A model generated the notes under the pieces. That model was not told the DNA's origin. It saw only the letters and a list, made by a program, of their open reading frames with translations, and ran no database searches. From positions 1 to 38,604 of the forward strand of contig CAJTQX010000011.1 in NCBI GenBank assembly GCA_910578425.1: 38,604 bases of DNA, read 5' to 3'. Made by a program: the position numbers and the translations under genes. This DNA is from an uncultured Anaerotignum sp. Its GTDB lineage: Bacteria > Bacillota > Clostridia > Lachnospirales > Anaerotignaceae. Of this stretch, positions 7,021 to 15,213 are shown piece by piece (position 1 is the first letter of the stretch; each line of letters opens with the position of its first letter).

Positions 7021-8265
7021 TTATTTTACAACCGACAACACCATTGTATCGGCTGTGAGCCTGTTTTGCAACAATTTTTCTGCATCTTCCTTTTTCATGA
7101 CCTTCACCTGTCGCAAAACCTCTGCGGCCGGCGCGTCCGCCTCCGCGGCCCATTCCACCTGTCCCATGCACAGCCCGCCGACAGAATCCATTTTCCGCAG
7201 AAGCCTCCCCAGCATTTTTTTACGTACACGCTCAAAATCCGCCCAACTGATGCCTTCCCGTTTCAGCCGTTCCAATGCCTTTCCCAACAGCTCGGCAGTT
7301 TCCTCCGGCCGCTCTCCCGTTCCCGAAAACGCCGCAAACGCATAGCCCTCGCCGCAGAAATATGCCCCGCCGGGCGGCTCGTCCAAAAGCCCCTTTTCGT
7401 ATGCCATACGGAAAAAATCACTGCTTTCCCCCGCCAGTATTTCCAGCAGGGCATTCATGGCAATGCGGTTTTGCAGCCGTTCCCCCGCCGTCATGGCAGG
7501 CAGCTTGAATCCGATCTGAAAGCATGGCGTTGCCAGTCCCATTTTTCGCTCCCGGTATTTCTCCACGATTTCCCCGTTCGGCTCCTCGGGGAACTGCGCG
7601 CGCCATTCCGTTGCCCGCCTGCCAACCTTCTCTGCCATCGCCTGCACCTGCCTTGCGGGAACATCTCCCACGCAGACAAGGCTCATGTTTTCCGTTGTAT
7701 AATACGCCGCATATGCCTGCCGCAGCGTCTCCGCCTTAACTTCCTCCACCGTCTCCTTTGCCCCCGCGACAGGATTCTTTACAGGGTGTGTCCGGTACAT
7801 TCCGTTCAGCATCTGGTAATATGCCACCCAATCCGGATCGTCATCATACATGGCGATTTCGCTGGCAATGATGTTTTTTTCCCTTTCCGTATCCTCAGGC
7901 GTAAATACGGGCTTCTGCACAAAATCCAGCAAAAGCCTGAGATTTTCAACAAACCCATCGCGGCAGGTAAAATAGTAGACCGTTTTGTCGCCATCTGTAA
8001 AGGCATTCGCGGACGCGCCCTGTTCTGTAAAGCGGGTAAACGCATCGCCCCATTCCTGCTGGAACAGCTTATGTTCAATAAAATGCGCCGTTCCTTTTGG
8101 GAATGTCCTGTCCTTCCCTTCCGCGTCCCGCCAGAAAATATGGTTTGCCCCTGCCTTTACTACAACCGCTGCCATTTTCTCCTGAAAGCCTTCCATAGGC
8201 AGGATATAATACCGCAGGCCGCTTTTCGTTTTTCCCTGCACCTCTTTGCTCATTTCCATGCTCAT
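7021..8265 (-). CDS. ymfH: M16 family metallopeptidase (YmfH-like, catalytic)
   Basis: 414 residues, cytosolic. The inverted zinc motif is intact: HFIEH (HxxEH) near residue 62, with the distal zinc-ligand Glu in the following EKNIIASEIAMYDDDP helix. The C-terminal half is the second, non-catalytic M16 domain. It overlaps the end of its partner by 4 bp (ATGA). In Bacilli, YmfF/YmfH are paired M16 proteins, one catalytic and one not, and this pair shows the same split. SD GGAGGG precedes ATG 8265 by 8 nt. The natural substrate is unknown. Confidence 0.88.
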   Translation of the reverse strand: MSMEMSKEVQGKTKSGLRYYILPMEGFQEKMAAVVVKAGANHIFWRDAEGKDRTFPKGTAHFIEHKLFQQEWGDAFTRFTEQGASANAFTDGDKTVYYFTCRDGFVENLRLLLDFVQKPVFTPEDTEREKNIIASEIAMYDDDPDWVAYYQMLNGMYRTHPVKNPVAGAKETVEEVKAETLRQAYAAYYTTENMSLVCVGDVPARQVQAMAEKVGRRATEWRAQFPEEPNGEIVEKYRERKMGLATPCFQIGFKLPAMTAGERLQNRIAMNALLEILAGESSDFFRMAYEKGLLDEPPGGAYFCGEGYAFAAFSGTGERPEETAELLGKALERLKREGISWADFERVRKKMLGRLLRKMDSVGGLCMGQVEWAAEADAPAAEVLRQVKVMKKEDAEKLLQNRLTADTMVLSVVK

Positions 8266-9509
8266 GCCGTTCCCTCCTTTCCGCCCAAAAGATAAATCGC
8301 TTTCAACCGCAGACGCCCGGCCGCGCGGCAGATGTCGCCCTCGTCCAGCCGTTCAATGCGCCGCAGAAATTTTTCCGCAGAAAGCTCCTGCCCCTGCAAA
8401 ACCTGCTCCGCAAAAAAATCCACCATCGCCCACGGCTGGTCCTCCATGCTGCTGTATTCCCTCAAAAGTGCCTCCTTTGCCTGTTCCAGCTTTTTGCGCG
8501 GCACGCCCTCTTTTTCCAGCATTTCAATATTTTTCAGCACGCTTCCGGCCGTCTCCCTGCTGTCCTCCTCCTGTATTCCCGCCTGCACAAACAGCCAGGG
8601 GGAAAGCGGATAGCAAAAGGATTTCACATCATAGCAAAGCCCCTTTTCCTCACGAATCTCCTGAAACAGACGGGAATCCGGCCCGCCGCCCAGTAGCCGG
8701 TTCATCAGCAGGAACGCCGCGCGCCCCCTGCCGCTGTCCATTTCCTCCGCGCCAAAGCCCAGCACAAGTCGTGTCTGTTCCCCGTCCTTCCTCTCGCGGA
8801 TAAAATGCGGCGGAGCTTTTCGTTCTTCGGCTTCTTTGTCCCCGTTCTGCAAAGCCGTCCTGCCGGGGAAACATTTCCGCAGAGCAAGCACCTTTCGTCG
8901 TTCCTCCAGATCGCCGCAGAAAAACACTTTGACACTCTCCTCCCGCAAAAGTTTGCAGTAGTATTCATACAGTGATTTTCCGTCAATGCCATCCAAATCT
9001 TCCTCGTAGCCATCTGCCGAAACTGCCCAGGGCGTGCCTGCCGCCGTTTCCTCCAAAGCCCTTCGGCGCGCGTATTCCCGCTTATCGTCCTGCAAATTCC
9101 GCAGTTTCCGGCGGAGTATTTTTTTCTGCCGCTCCACGTTCTCATCAGGGAACGCGCCCTGTTCCGCAAGCGGACGCAGTATCAGGTCCCGCAGAAAATT
9201 CAGGCTTTCCTCCAAATCCACAGCCTTCAGCGTTTCCAGTGAAAACAGCAATAGCTGTCTGCCGCCCTTTTTCACCACCGAAATGTCCCAAAGCGCGCCG
9301 TACATTTCCTCCGCGCGTTTCGCCAATGCCTGCGGGCTGGGGTAAGGCTCACAGCCGCGCTTCAAAAGTTCCGCTAAAAGCGCGGTCTTTGTCGCCGTTT
9401 CCCGCCGCAGAGGAATATCGAAAAACACCGCCAGAAGGTTCGTCCGAAATTTTCTCCCGTCCAGCAGAAAAATCCTGCATCGGGGTGCATATCGTTCTAA
9501 ATTCCGCAT
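8262..9509 (-). CDS. ymfF: M16 family protein lacking the zinc motif (YmfF-like)
   Basis: 415 residues with the M16 fold: an N-terminal domain (RTNLLAVFFDIPLRRE, then ALLAELLKRGCEPYPS where an active enzyme would have HxxEH) and a C-terminal domain with GGGPDSRLFQEIREEKGLCY, the conserved M16 R/Y-containing loop. No HxxEH is present, so it is probably the inactive partner that completes the peptidase chamber. ATG 9509 follows AGGTGGAG; a GTG at 9518 is less well placed. It is translationally coupled to the catalytic gene downstream. Confidence 0.86.
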   Translation of the reverse strand: MRNLERYAPRCRIFLLDGRKFRTNLLAVFFDIPLRRETATKTALLAELLKRGCEPYPSPQALAKRAEEMYGALWDISVVKKGGRQLLLFSLETLKAVDLEESLNFLRDLILRPLAEQGAFPDENVERQKKILRRKLRNLQDDKREYARRRALEETAAGTPWAVSADGYEEDLDGIDGKSLYEYYCKLLREESVKVFFCGDLEERRKVLALRKCFPGRTALQNGDKEAEERKAPPHFIRERKDGEQTRLVLGFGAEEMDSGRGRAAFLLMNRLLGGGPDSRLFQEIREEKGLCYDVKSFCYPLSPWLFVQAGIQEEDSRETAGSVLKNIEMLEKEGVPRKKLEQAKEALLREYSSMEDQPWAMVDFFAEQVLQGQELSAEKFLRRIERLDEGDICRAAGRLRLKAIYLLGGKEGTA

Positions 9510-9574
9510 TTGCTCCACCTCTTTGTTTTAGTATCGGTCCTAGTCTTTCCAAAAAGGCGGAAAAAATCCATTCC

Positions 9575-9603
9575 TTGTAAAGCCGAAAAAAAAGCAGTAT
9601 AAT
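9575..9603 (+). promoter_or_regulatory. Plus-strand promoter upstream of the flavoprotein gene
   Basis: -35 TTGTAA (9575-9580), 17-bp spacer, -10 TATAAT (9598-9603). It points toward the flavoprotein gene at 9910, implying a ~300-nt leader that passes through two palindromic repeats. The rest of the 9510-9909 gap is filled by those repeats. Confidence 0.5.
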
Positions 9604-9615
9604 AAACAAAAAATA

Positions 9616-9745
9616 AAGCCCCTGGGGACTCTGTCCCCAAACCCCTGCAAGGGGCGCGGTCTCCGCTCCGCTTCGGTCGGCGCAAAACGAGCGTCCACCG
9701 GACGCTCTGCGCCCTTGACCTTTTGCCGCCGCATTTTATGCGGCG
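9616..9745 (-). repeat. Modular palindromic repeat, copy 2
   Basis: Minus-strand order: CCGCCGCAT/ATGCGGCGG stem, GGTCAAGGG, a two-level stem (GGCGCA/TGCGCC outside, GAGCGTCC/GGACGCTC inside), CGACCGAAGCGGAGCGGAG, CCCCTTGCAGGGG, and TGGGGAC-AGA-GTCCCCA. It is closely related to the plus-strand copy at 17977-18133. It points toward the M16 pair. Confidence 0.75.
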
Positions 9746-9778
9746 GACAGCGGCTTTCGAATCATATCAAATATTTTC

Positions 9779-9870
9779 GTTTCGGAAAACGCAGTTTTCC
9801 GAAATAAAGTTTAGGCTCCAACCCTTTTCAAAGGGTTGGCGGGGTTTGGGGCAGTGCCCCAAGGTCTTCC
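9779..9870 (+). repeat. Modular palindromic repeat, copy 3
   Basis: Perfect stem TTTCGGAAAAC/GTTTTCCGAAA, then CAACCCTTT/AAAGGGTTG, then GGCGGGGTTTGGGGCAGTGC and CCAAGGTCTT. It ends ~30 bp before the ribosome binding site of the flavoprotein gene, in the same orientation. Confidence 0.7.
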
Positions 9871-9909
9871 TAAAGTCTTCCCAACATCTTAATACAAAGG
9901 AGGTTTCCC

Positions 9910-11001
9910 ATGTCCCATTACGATATCGCCATCATCGGTCTGGGTCCTGCCGGTTCTACGCTGGCGCGCCTGCTCAGCCCAAAATTCCGCGTTGCCGCTC
10001 TGGATAAGAAAATTTTCGGCGCAGAGGCTTCCGGCTTCCGCAAACCCTGCGGCGGCCTGATTTCCGGCGATGCACAGAAAGCCCTTGCCAGCTTCGATAT
10101 GACACTGCCAAAGGACGTTTTGGTTGACCCGCAGATTTTCGCCGTAAAAACCATTGACCTGAAAAATAAACTGACCCGCCACTACCAGCGGTTCTATATC
10201 AACCTCGACCGCCATAAATTCGACCTCTGGCTGGAATCCATTATTCCGCCCGCTGTGGAAATCCATACCGGCGCGGTCTGTGTTTCCATACAAAAAACCT
10301 CCGGCGGTTTCCATGTTACATACCTCGAAAACGGCGAACGGCGCGCCCTGACCGCAAAATACATCATCGGGGCGGACGGTGCAAATTCCATTGTCCGCCG
10401 TACATTTTACCCGAAGAAAAAAATACGGAACTACCTTTCCATACAGCAATGGTTCCCCGAAACGCACCCCAACCCCTTTTATTCCTGTATTTTTGATCCG
10501 GAAAATACCGACTGCTGTTCGTGGTCTATTTCAAAAGACCAACAATTCATATTCGGCGGAGCGTTTCCTGTGCAGGGCGCGCGGGCACGTTTTGAACGGC
10601 AGAAAAAGAAGCTGGAACGCGTAGGGTTCCGCTTTGGCAAGCCGCTGAAAACAGAAGCATGCCTTGTCCTGCGTCCTTCCTCCTTCCGGGATTTCTGCTG
10701 TGGAGAAGGCGGCGTTTTCCTTATCGGCGAAGCTGCCGGATTTATCAGCCCCAGCTCTTTGGAGGGCATCAGCAGCGCGATATACAGCGCGAGGGATTTG
10801 GCCGCAGTCCTCAACAGCGGGCGCGGCGACCTGAACCGCCGCTATTTTGCCAAAACCCGCCATATCCGCATAAAGCTGTTCCTCAAGATACTGAAATGTC
10901 CCTTCATGTATCAGCCTTTCCTGCGCAGGCTGGTAATGAAAAGCGGCATCTGCGCCATCAAAATCAACAGTCTGGAGGACGGAACCCCTGTCGGGCATTG
11001 A
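9910..11001 (+). CDS. FAD-dependent oxidoreductase, geranylgeranyl-reductase family
   Basis: 363 residues. An N-terminal Rossmann FAD-binding motif (YDIAIIGLGPAGSTLARLL) is followed by the substrate-side GFRKPCGG segment, GADGANSIVRR in the middle and a second FAD motif (FLIGEAAGFISPSSLEGI). This is the class of flavoproteins that includes geranylgeranyl reductases and CbrA-like proteins, usually acting on prenyl or other hydrophobic substrates. The C-terminal ~60 residues are basic and partly hydrophobic, hinting at membrane contact. SD AAAGGAGG precedes ATG 9910. No isoprenoid gene is adjacent, so the substrate is open. Confidence 0.85.
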   Translation: MSHYDIAIIGLGPAGSTLARLLSPKFRVAALDKKIFGAEASGFRKPCGGLISGDAQKALASFDMTLPKDVLVDPQIFAVKTIDLKNKLTRHYQRFYINLDRHKFDLWLESIIPPAVEIHTGAVCVSIQKTSGGFHVTYLENGERRALTAKYIIGADGANSIVRRTFYPKKKIRNYLSIQQWFPETHPNPFYSCIFDPENTDCCSWSISKDQQFIFGGAFPVQGARARFERQKKKLERVGFRFGKPLKTEACLVLRPSSFRDFCCGEGGVFLIGEAAGFISPSSLEGISSAIYSARDLAAVLNSGRGDLNRRYFAKTRHIRIKLFLKILKCPFMYQPFLRRLVMKSGICAIKINSLEDGTPVGH

Positions 11002-11047
11002 AGCAGGACTGGATACATGATAAAATGGAAAAAGGAAGGTGTATTTT

Positions 11048-11578
11048 ATGGGCATGATGGAGCAGATTTATCAGCTTTTTGACAATTTCCAGGACGAAGC
11101 GTGCAGCGCGTGGGACGGCTACAGTCCGGATTGGCGTCCCAACTGGAAAGACGAAGTGGAAACGGAACTGGATTTGATCAAAGAGAATTCCCCTATCCCG
11201 CTGCCAGAAGATTACTGCGAAATCTTCCGCCATTTCGGAGGCGGCGGCATTGAAGACCGGCGGCCGAACCGCGTCATGCCGACTATGACATTCTGGATAT
11301 GGGATGATATGGAGGATTTTGACGCAACGGTCGATTTCTTCCAGGACTGCCCCAACGCCCTGCCCTTTGGGGACGATATTGGGGATATGTGCTATTTCTA
11401 TGTCTGCAATGAAGAAAACACAGGGATATACATGGCGGAAAAATCGCTGACATGGGATAAAGAATATTGGCACAAAATAGCCGGAACTTTTACAGAATTG
11501 TTCACAAGCGCGGAGGCGCAGCGGCTTTTCAGAAATTATTACAATTTCGGCTATGACAAAGGCGGCGAAGGGCGGTAA
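11048..11578 (+). CDS. SMI1/KNR4 (SUKH) family protein
   Basis: 176 residues, acidic, no signal peptide or membrane segment. Hallmarks of the SUKH fold: an N-terminal helix, IPLPEDYCEIFRHFGGGGI (the conserved LPxdy...fxxxGGG turn), and the later LPFGDDIGDMCYFYVCNEE with the GDD/G-D strand and GIYMAEK. Many bacterial SUKH proteins are immunity proteins of polymorphic toxins, but others are housekeeping, and no toxin gene is visible next to it. ATG 11048 has SD GGAAGG at 8 nt and is preferred over the in-frame GTG at 11039. It follows the flavoprotein gene by ~45 bp and is probably co-transcribed. Confidence 0.75.
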   Translation: MGMMEQIYQLFDNFQDEACSAWDGYSPDWRPNWKDEVETELDLIKENSPIPLPEDYCEIFRHFGGGGIEDRRPNRVMPTMTFWIWDDMEDFDATVDFFQDCPNALPFGDDIGDMCYFYVCNEENTGIYMAEKSLTWDKEYWHKIAGTFTELFTSAEAQRLFRNYYNFGYDKGGEGR

Positions 11579-11799
11579 CCCCCGCCGGAGATATGGAACC
11601 TGCCTGGCATCTTTTGAAGCATCGGCTCCCCCAGTCTTTTCCCGCCATACTTCGGTAATTTTTCCTGAAATACTCACGAGCGCGAACGAAGCGACTGTAT
11701 CCCTGCGGAAAAATCCCTTTGTCTGGCAGCATAATTCAGATAAATCCGACATCTTCCGGGATACGGAACAGGCTATAAAACCACAAGGAGGACTGCATC

Positions 11800-12489
11800 A
11801 TGAACGAAACGCAAAAACGTACATACATCCTGCCCATTGCCTACGACATACTGCTCTCGTCAGGGTTTCCTCTCACCATCGCCTATATCTGCTTTTGCGG
11901 CTTTGTCGGCTATGCCGGAAAATTCCTGTCCCCACGATTTCTGATTACCGGATATGTGGTCTGTGCTGTGCTCTGGTTTTTTGCGGTTTTTGTACTGGGT
12001 ATATGGAACATCGTGCAGTCCTTCCGGAAATATGCACAGGGCGCAGATATATACTGCCTGAACGCCATGCTGACCTTGAAATACGGTCTTGTGGTTTATT
12101 TTATACTGAACTTTGTTGCATATACCCTGATCGCGCTCGTTCTTCTTGCTGCCAGCCGCGGCACGCTCATTCTTGCATTCCCGCTGTACCCTGTGTATGG
12201 CACGATATTCCTCGCGATTGCATGCGGTACATGGCTCGCGCTTCTGCCCGGGGCGTTTTACGGCCTGCAGGTCGTCCGCTTCGGACGCACACAGGGAAAA
12301 CTGACGCCTGCTGCCACCGTACTGCATGGTATCCTCCAGTTTATTTTCCTGTTTGACGTACTGGACGCGCTCTACCTCTCTGTAAAGCTCTGGGGACGCG
12401 GCAAAAAAAGCGCAGTTGCCATCGGCATAGTGTATGCCGTACCCACATGCCTGCTGCTGTATTTTTATCTGTGTTACCTGATGCTCTGA
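11800..12489 (+). CDS. Polytopic membrane protein of unknown function
   Basis: 229 residues with about six hydrophobic helices (about 10-40, 45-70, 90-118, 122-150, 175-195, 200-229) and short charged loops (SFRKYAQGAD; RFGRTQGK; KLWGRGKK). No catalytic or transport signature is recognisable. ATG 11800 follows AAGGAGG. The 220-bp gap before it has no clear promoter or terminator, so it may share the flavoprotein transcript. It converges on the DUF1700 gene with only ~40 bp between stops. Confidence 0.75.
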   Translation: MNETQKRTYILPIAYDILLSSGFPLTIAYICFCGFVGYAGKFLSPRFLITGYVVCAVLWFFAVFVLGIWNIVQSFRKYAQGADIYCLNAMLTLKYGLVVYFILNFVAYTLIALVLLAASRGTLILAFPLYPVYGTIFLAIACGTWLALLPGAFYGLQVVRFGRTQGKLTPAATVLHGILQFIFLFDVLDALYLSVKLWGRGKKSAVAIGIVYAVPTCLLLYFYLCYLML

Positions 12490-12528
12490 AAATAGGTTTC
12501 AGATGCAGCAGAAGATACATTCTATAAG

Positions 12529-13107
12529 CTATTTCCCCGAAATGGACAAACTGCCTGCGGCTTTGCTGACTTTTCTGCAATAGAGCACCAGCAACTTCCA
12601 TGCGCAGAGCCCTCCCCAGCAAAGCAGTGTGCCAACGACCAGCGAAATCATAAACTCGGCTCCAGGGTTCAAAGTAATCCCTCCCCCAATCCATACCCCG
12701 AAATGCTCCATATAAGGGATACCAGGGGCAAATATATGGTCAAGCATTTTTGCCGCCATCAGCAGCGGCGTTGCAATTCCGCAGACGATAAAACCAATGG
12801 CAATAACCGCCAAACAGGGAATTGCAATCATTCCCGAAAATCCCACCAAACTATAAAAGGCGCAAACAGTCAAAAATCTGTTCCAACTGAATTTATTTTC
12901 TTTTGAAAGCAAATCTCCAAGATAAGCCTTTGCCAAATCTTTTGGACTTCCCAGTCTTTCAATAATCTGTTCCGCAGGAATGCCATTCCCTTGCAATTCC
13001 TGCATTTCGCTTTTGATTTCTTTTATAATGTCTGCCCGTTCCGAAACAGCAACCGGCCTTAAATATTTTTCCATTTTTTCAAGATACTCGCTTAATATTT
13101 TTTCCAT
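12529..13107 (-). CDS. DUF1700/HAAS-domain membrane protein
   Basis: 192 residues. The N-terminal HAAS-type helical region (MEKILSEYLEKMEKYL, then IKEIKSEMQELQGNGIPAEQ and RLGSPKDLAKAYLGDLL) is followed by about four transmembrane helices, with a G-rich loop (FGVWIGGGITLNPGAEF). HAAS proteins are regularly encoded beside PadR regulators and may act in membrane-linked signalling. ATG 13107 is favoured because AAAGGAG lies 7 nt upstream; an in-frame ATG at 13113 overlaps the padR stop (ATGA) but sits on the SD. It is the second gene of a padR-led operon. Confidence 0.85.
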   Translation of the reverse strand: MEKILSEYLEKMEKYLRPVAVSERADIIKEIKSEMQELQGNGIPAEQIIERLGSPKDLAKAYLGDLLSKENKFSWNRFLTVCAFYSLVGFSGMIAIPCLAVIAIGFIVCGIATPLLMAAKMLDHIFAPGIPYMEHFGVWIGGGITLNPGAEFMISLVVGTLLCWGGLCAWKLLVLYCRKVSKAAGSLSISGK

Positions 13108-13109
13108 GC

Positions 13110-13442
13110 TCATTCTCCTTTGATTTCCTGAATCGCGCGCAGTAAATTCTTCCACTCGGCAGACATCGCAGCAATGTATTCCTGCCCTTTTTCTGTAATT
13201 GCATAATATTTCCTCGGCGGCAAGCCCTCTGTGCCTTCCTGCCATGAAGAAGAAATATATTCTTCTTTCAGCAGCCTCCGCAATAATGGATAAATGGTAT
13301 TTTCTTTTGCGGCAATAATCGGATATTGTTCCAATGTGGCAATGATTTCATATCCATAAGAGGGTTTCTGCCGTATCATCAGCAGAATACAAAACTCAAG
13401 CGTCCCCCGTTTGATCTGGGACTTCCAATCATCAATATTCAT
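13110..13442 (-). CDS. PadR family transcriptional regulator
   Basis: 110 residues, typical of the short PadR subfamily: a winged helix-turn-helix (TLEFCILLMIRQKPSYGYEI, then TIYPLLRRLLKEEYI and the wing GLPPRKYYAITEKGQEYI) plus a C-terminal dimerisation helix. ATG 13442 follows AAAGGAGG. A strong promoter with inverted-repeat half sites straddling the -10 region lies directly upstream, so autoregulation is likely. The downstream HAAS membrane protein is the probable co-regulated partner. Confidence 0.92.
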   Translation of the reverse strand: MNIDDWKSQIKRGTLEFCILLMIRQKPSYGYEIIATLEQYPIIAAKENTIYPLLRRLLKEEYISSSWQEGTEGLPPRKYYAITEKGQEYIAAMSAEWKNLLRAIQEIKGE

Positions 13443-13501
13443 ATACTGTGCCTCCTTTATATACATCGTACCACACAGTATATTAAGTGTCAATAGTATA
13501 T
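13441..13501 (-). promoter_or_regulatory. padR promoter with inverted-repeat operator
   Basis: Minus strand: -35 TTGACA (13488-13493), 17-bp spacer, -10 TACGAT (13465-13470). ATATACTGTG (13441-13450, plus) and CACAGTATAT (13474-13483, plus) form a perfect 10-bp inverted repeat. One arm lies in the promoter spacer and the other overlaps the SD/start region. A third AGTATAT half lies just upstream of the -35 (13495-13501). Confidence 0.7.
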
Positions 13502-13574
13502 CAAAAAAATAACAATAAGCAGATAAGCGAATTTTTCCGCCTGCTTTTTCCCCAAAAACCGTATCAGACCGCAT

Positions 13575-13614
13575 AAAAAAAGCAGGACTGTCCATCACAG
13601 ACTGACCTGCTTTT
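13575..13614 (-). terminator. Terminator of obgE
   Basis: On the minus strand AAAAGCAGG and CCTGCTTTT form the stem, with CTGT/ACAG inside, followed by a T run (TTTTTTTAT). It lies ~12 bp past the obgE stop. Confidence 0.75.
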
Positions 13615-13626
13615 CTTCTCAACGTA

Positions 13627-14904
13627 TCATTTCCAAAATTCAAACTCCAAATCATAGATACGGACAGTATCGCCCTCCTGTATCCCCTTTTCTTCCAAAG
13701 CCTCAATGATGCCTTTTTCTTTCAAGTACCTCTGGAAGAACGCAAAGCCTTTCTCCGTATCAATGTTGGTATACCCTATCATCTTCTCCACGCCTACGCC
13801 TGTCACAATATAATAGTTCCCGTCCTCAACCTCAATGGTAAACGGCTCCCTGTCAATAGCGACTTCATCGTATTCCTCATATTCCTCCGCGAAAATAATA
13901 TCCTCCGGATAATCCTTCAGTATCGCGCCAACCGCGGTCAGCAGCTCGTCCAGCCCCGTATTCGTTGCCGCGGAAATCGGAAACACCTGATAGCCTTCCT
14001 TTTCATACGCCTCTTTCAGCCGCGCTACGTTTTCTTCTGAACCGGGAATATCCGTTTTATTCGCCGCAATCACCTGCGGGCGTTTCCGCAGCTCCGGATT
14101 ATATTCTTCCAGTTCGCGGTTGATTTTCCGCACGTTTTCCACCGGGTCGTCGCCCTCCACGCCAGCCGCGTCCACAACATGTATGAACACCTTTGTTCTT
14201 TCCACGTGGCGCAAAAATTCATGCCCCAGCCCAACGCCTTCGCTCGCGCCCTCAACCAGTCCGGGAATATCCGCCAGCACAAAGCTGTCGCCATACCTGC
14301 CCTCGACCACGCCCAGGTTAGGTGCAAGCGTTGTAAAATGGTAATTGGCAATTTTCGGGTTGGCGTTCGTCACCATAGAAAGCAGCGTAGATTTGCCAAC
14401 ATTCGGAAACCCGATCAGCCCCACATCTGCAATCAGTTTCAGCTCCAGAATCACATCGTATTCTTTTGCCGTACGGCCCTTTTCGGCATAGCGCGGGGCC
14501 TGCCTTGTCGGCGTGGCAAAGTGCTGGTTGCCCTTGCCGCCCTTGCCGCCGTGTATCAATATTTTCCGTTCCCCGTCATGCGTAATATCCGCCATAACCT
14601 TTCCGCTTTCGGCCTCGCGGATAACCGTACCAACCGGCACCTTTATCACAACGTCCTCGCCGTCCTTGCCGAAGCAGTTGCGCTTGCCGCCATCACCGCC
14701 ATTTACGGCCTTAAACATACGTTTATACCGAAAGTCCATCAGCGTGCCCATGCTCTCATCGCCGATAAACACAACGTCGCCGCCCTTGCCGCCGTCGCCG
14801 CCGTCCGGCCCGCCATGCGTAATATATTTCGCGCGGTAAAACGAAACCATGCCGTTGCCGCCGTTACCGCCCTTTACATGGATTTTCACCCTGTCTACAA
14901 ACAT
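13627..14904 (-). CDS. obgE: Obg family GTPase (50S assembly / stress GTPase)
   Basis: 425 residues, standard for the Firmicutes three-domain Obg. The glycine-rich Obg domain covers about 1-158 (VKGGNGGNGMVSFYRAKY; GGDGGKGGDV; GGDGGKRNCFG). The G domain covers about 159-330 with P-loop GFPNVGKST, switch II DIPGLVEGA and NKTD. The OCT domain is C-terminal (about 350-425). Obg acts in late 50S assembly and binds ppGpp in related bacteria. ATG 14904 has SD GAGGTGAG, while the longer upstream frame runs through a palindromic repeat and is not coding. In many Firmicutes obg follows rpmA closely. Here a ~1.2-kb stretch with a YbjQ-like gene and two repeat blocks separates them. Confidence 0.97.
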   Translation of the reverse strand: MFVDRVKIHVKGGNGGNGMVSFYRAKYITHGGPDGGDGGKGGDVVFIGDESMGTLMDFRYKRMFKAVNGGDGGKRNCFGKDGEDVVIKVPVGTVIREAESGKVMADITHDGERKILIHGGKGGKGNQHFATPTRQAPRYAEKGRTAKEYDVILELKLIADVGLIGFPNVGKSTLLSMVTNANPKIANYHFTTLAPNLGVVEGRYGDSFVLADIPGLVEGASEGVGLGHEFLRHVERTKVFIHVVDAAGVEGDDPVENVRKINRELEEYNPELRKRPQVIAANKTDIPGSEENVARLKEAYEKEGYQVFPISAATNTGLDELLTAVGAILKDYPEDIIFAEEYEEYDEVAIDREPFTIEVEDGNYYIVTGVGVEKMIGYTNIDTEKGFAFFQRYLKEKGIIEALEEKGIQEGDTVRIYDLEFEFWK

Positions 14905-14918
14905 TTTCTCACCTCTCA

Positions 14919-15150
14919 AACCTTGGGGCTCTGCCCCGAACCCCGCCCGCTTTCTTGAAAGAAAGCGGTGCAAAGAACTTTACTGCCGCCGCATAAATGC
15001 GGCGGGGAAAGGCGGTTTGACTTAAGAAAACAGATTTTTCTTTTCTATTGATTTCTTGAGTCAAACGCCGACGGCAGTTGCCTGAGAAAATTTCACCTAA
15101 ATAAGGAAACCATTCTGAAAAATCCTGATTTTTCAGACATTTCATAAAAT
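14919..15150 (-). repeat. Modular palindromic repeat, copy 4 (extended)
   Basis: At least five successive palindromes on the minus strand: CTGAAAAATC/GATTTTTCAG, a long TTTGACT..AAGAAA/TTTTCTTAAGTCAAA stem, CCGCCGCAT/ATGCGGCGG, CCGCTTTCTT/AAGAAAGCGG, and CGGGGTTCGGGGCAGAGCCC followed by CAAGG. It shares its last two kinds of module with the other copies. It lies between the YbjQ-like gene and obgE and ends ~15 bp before the obgE start, in the same orientation. Confidence 0.7.
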
Positions 15151-15213
15151 GAAATTTTCTTATGGCAACGCCCGCAATACTCATTTTTGCCATCATGCCG
15201 TACACTGCCTGGG

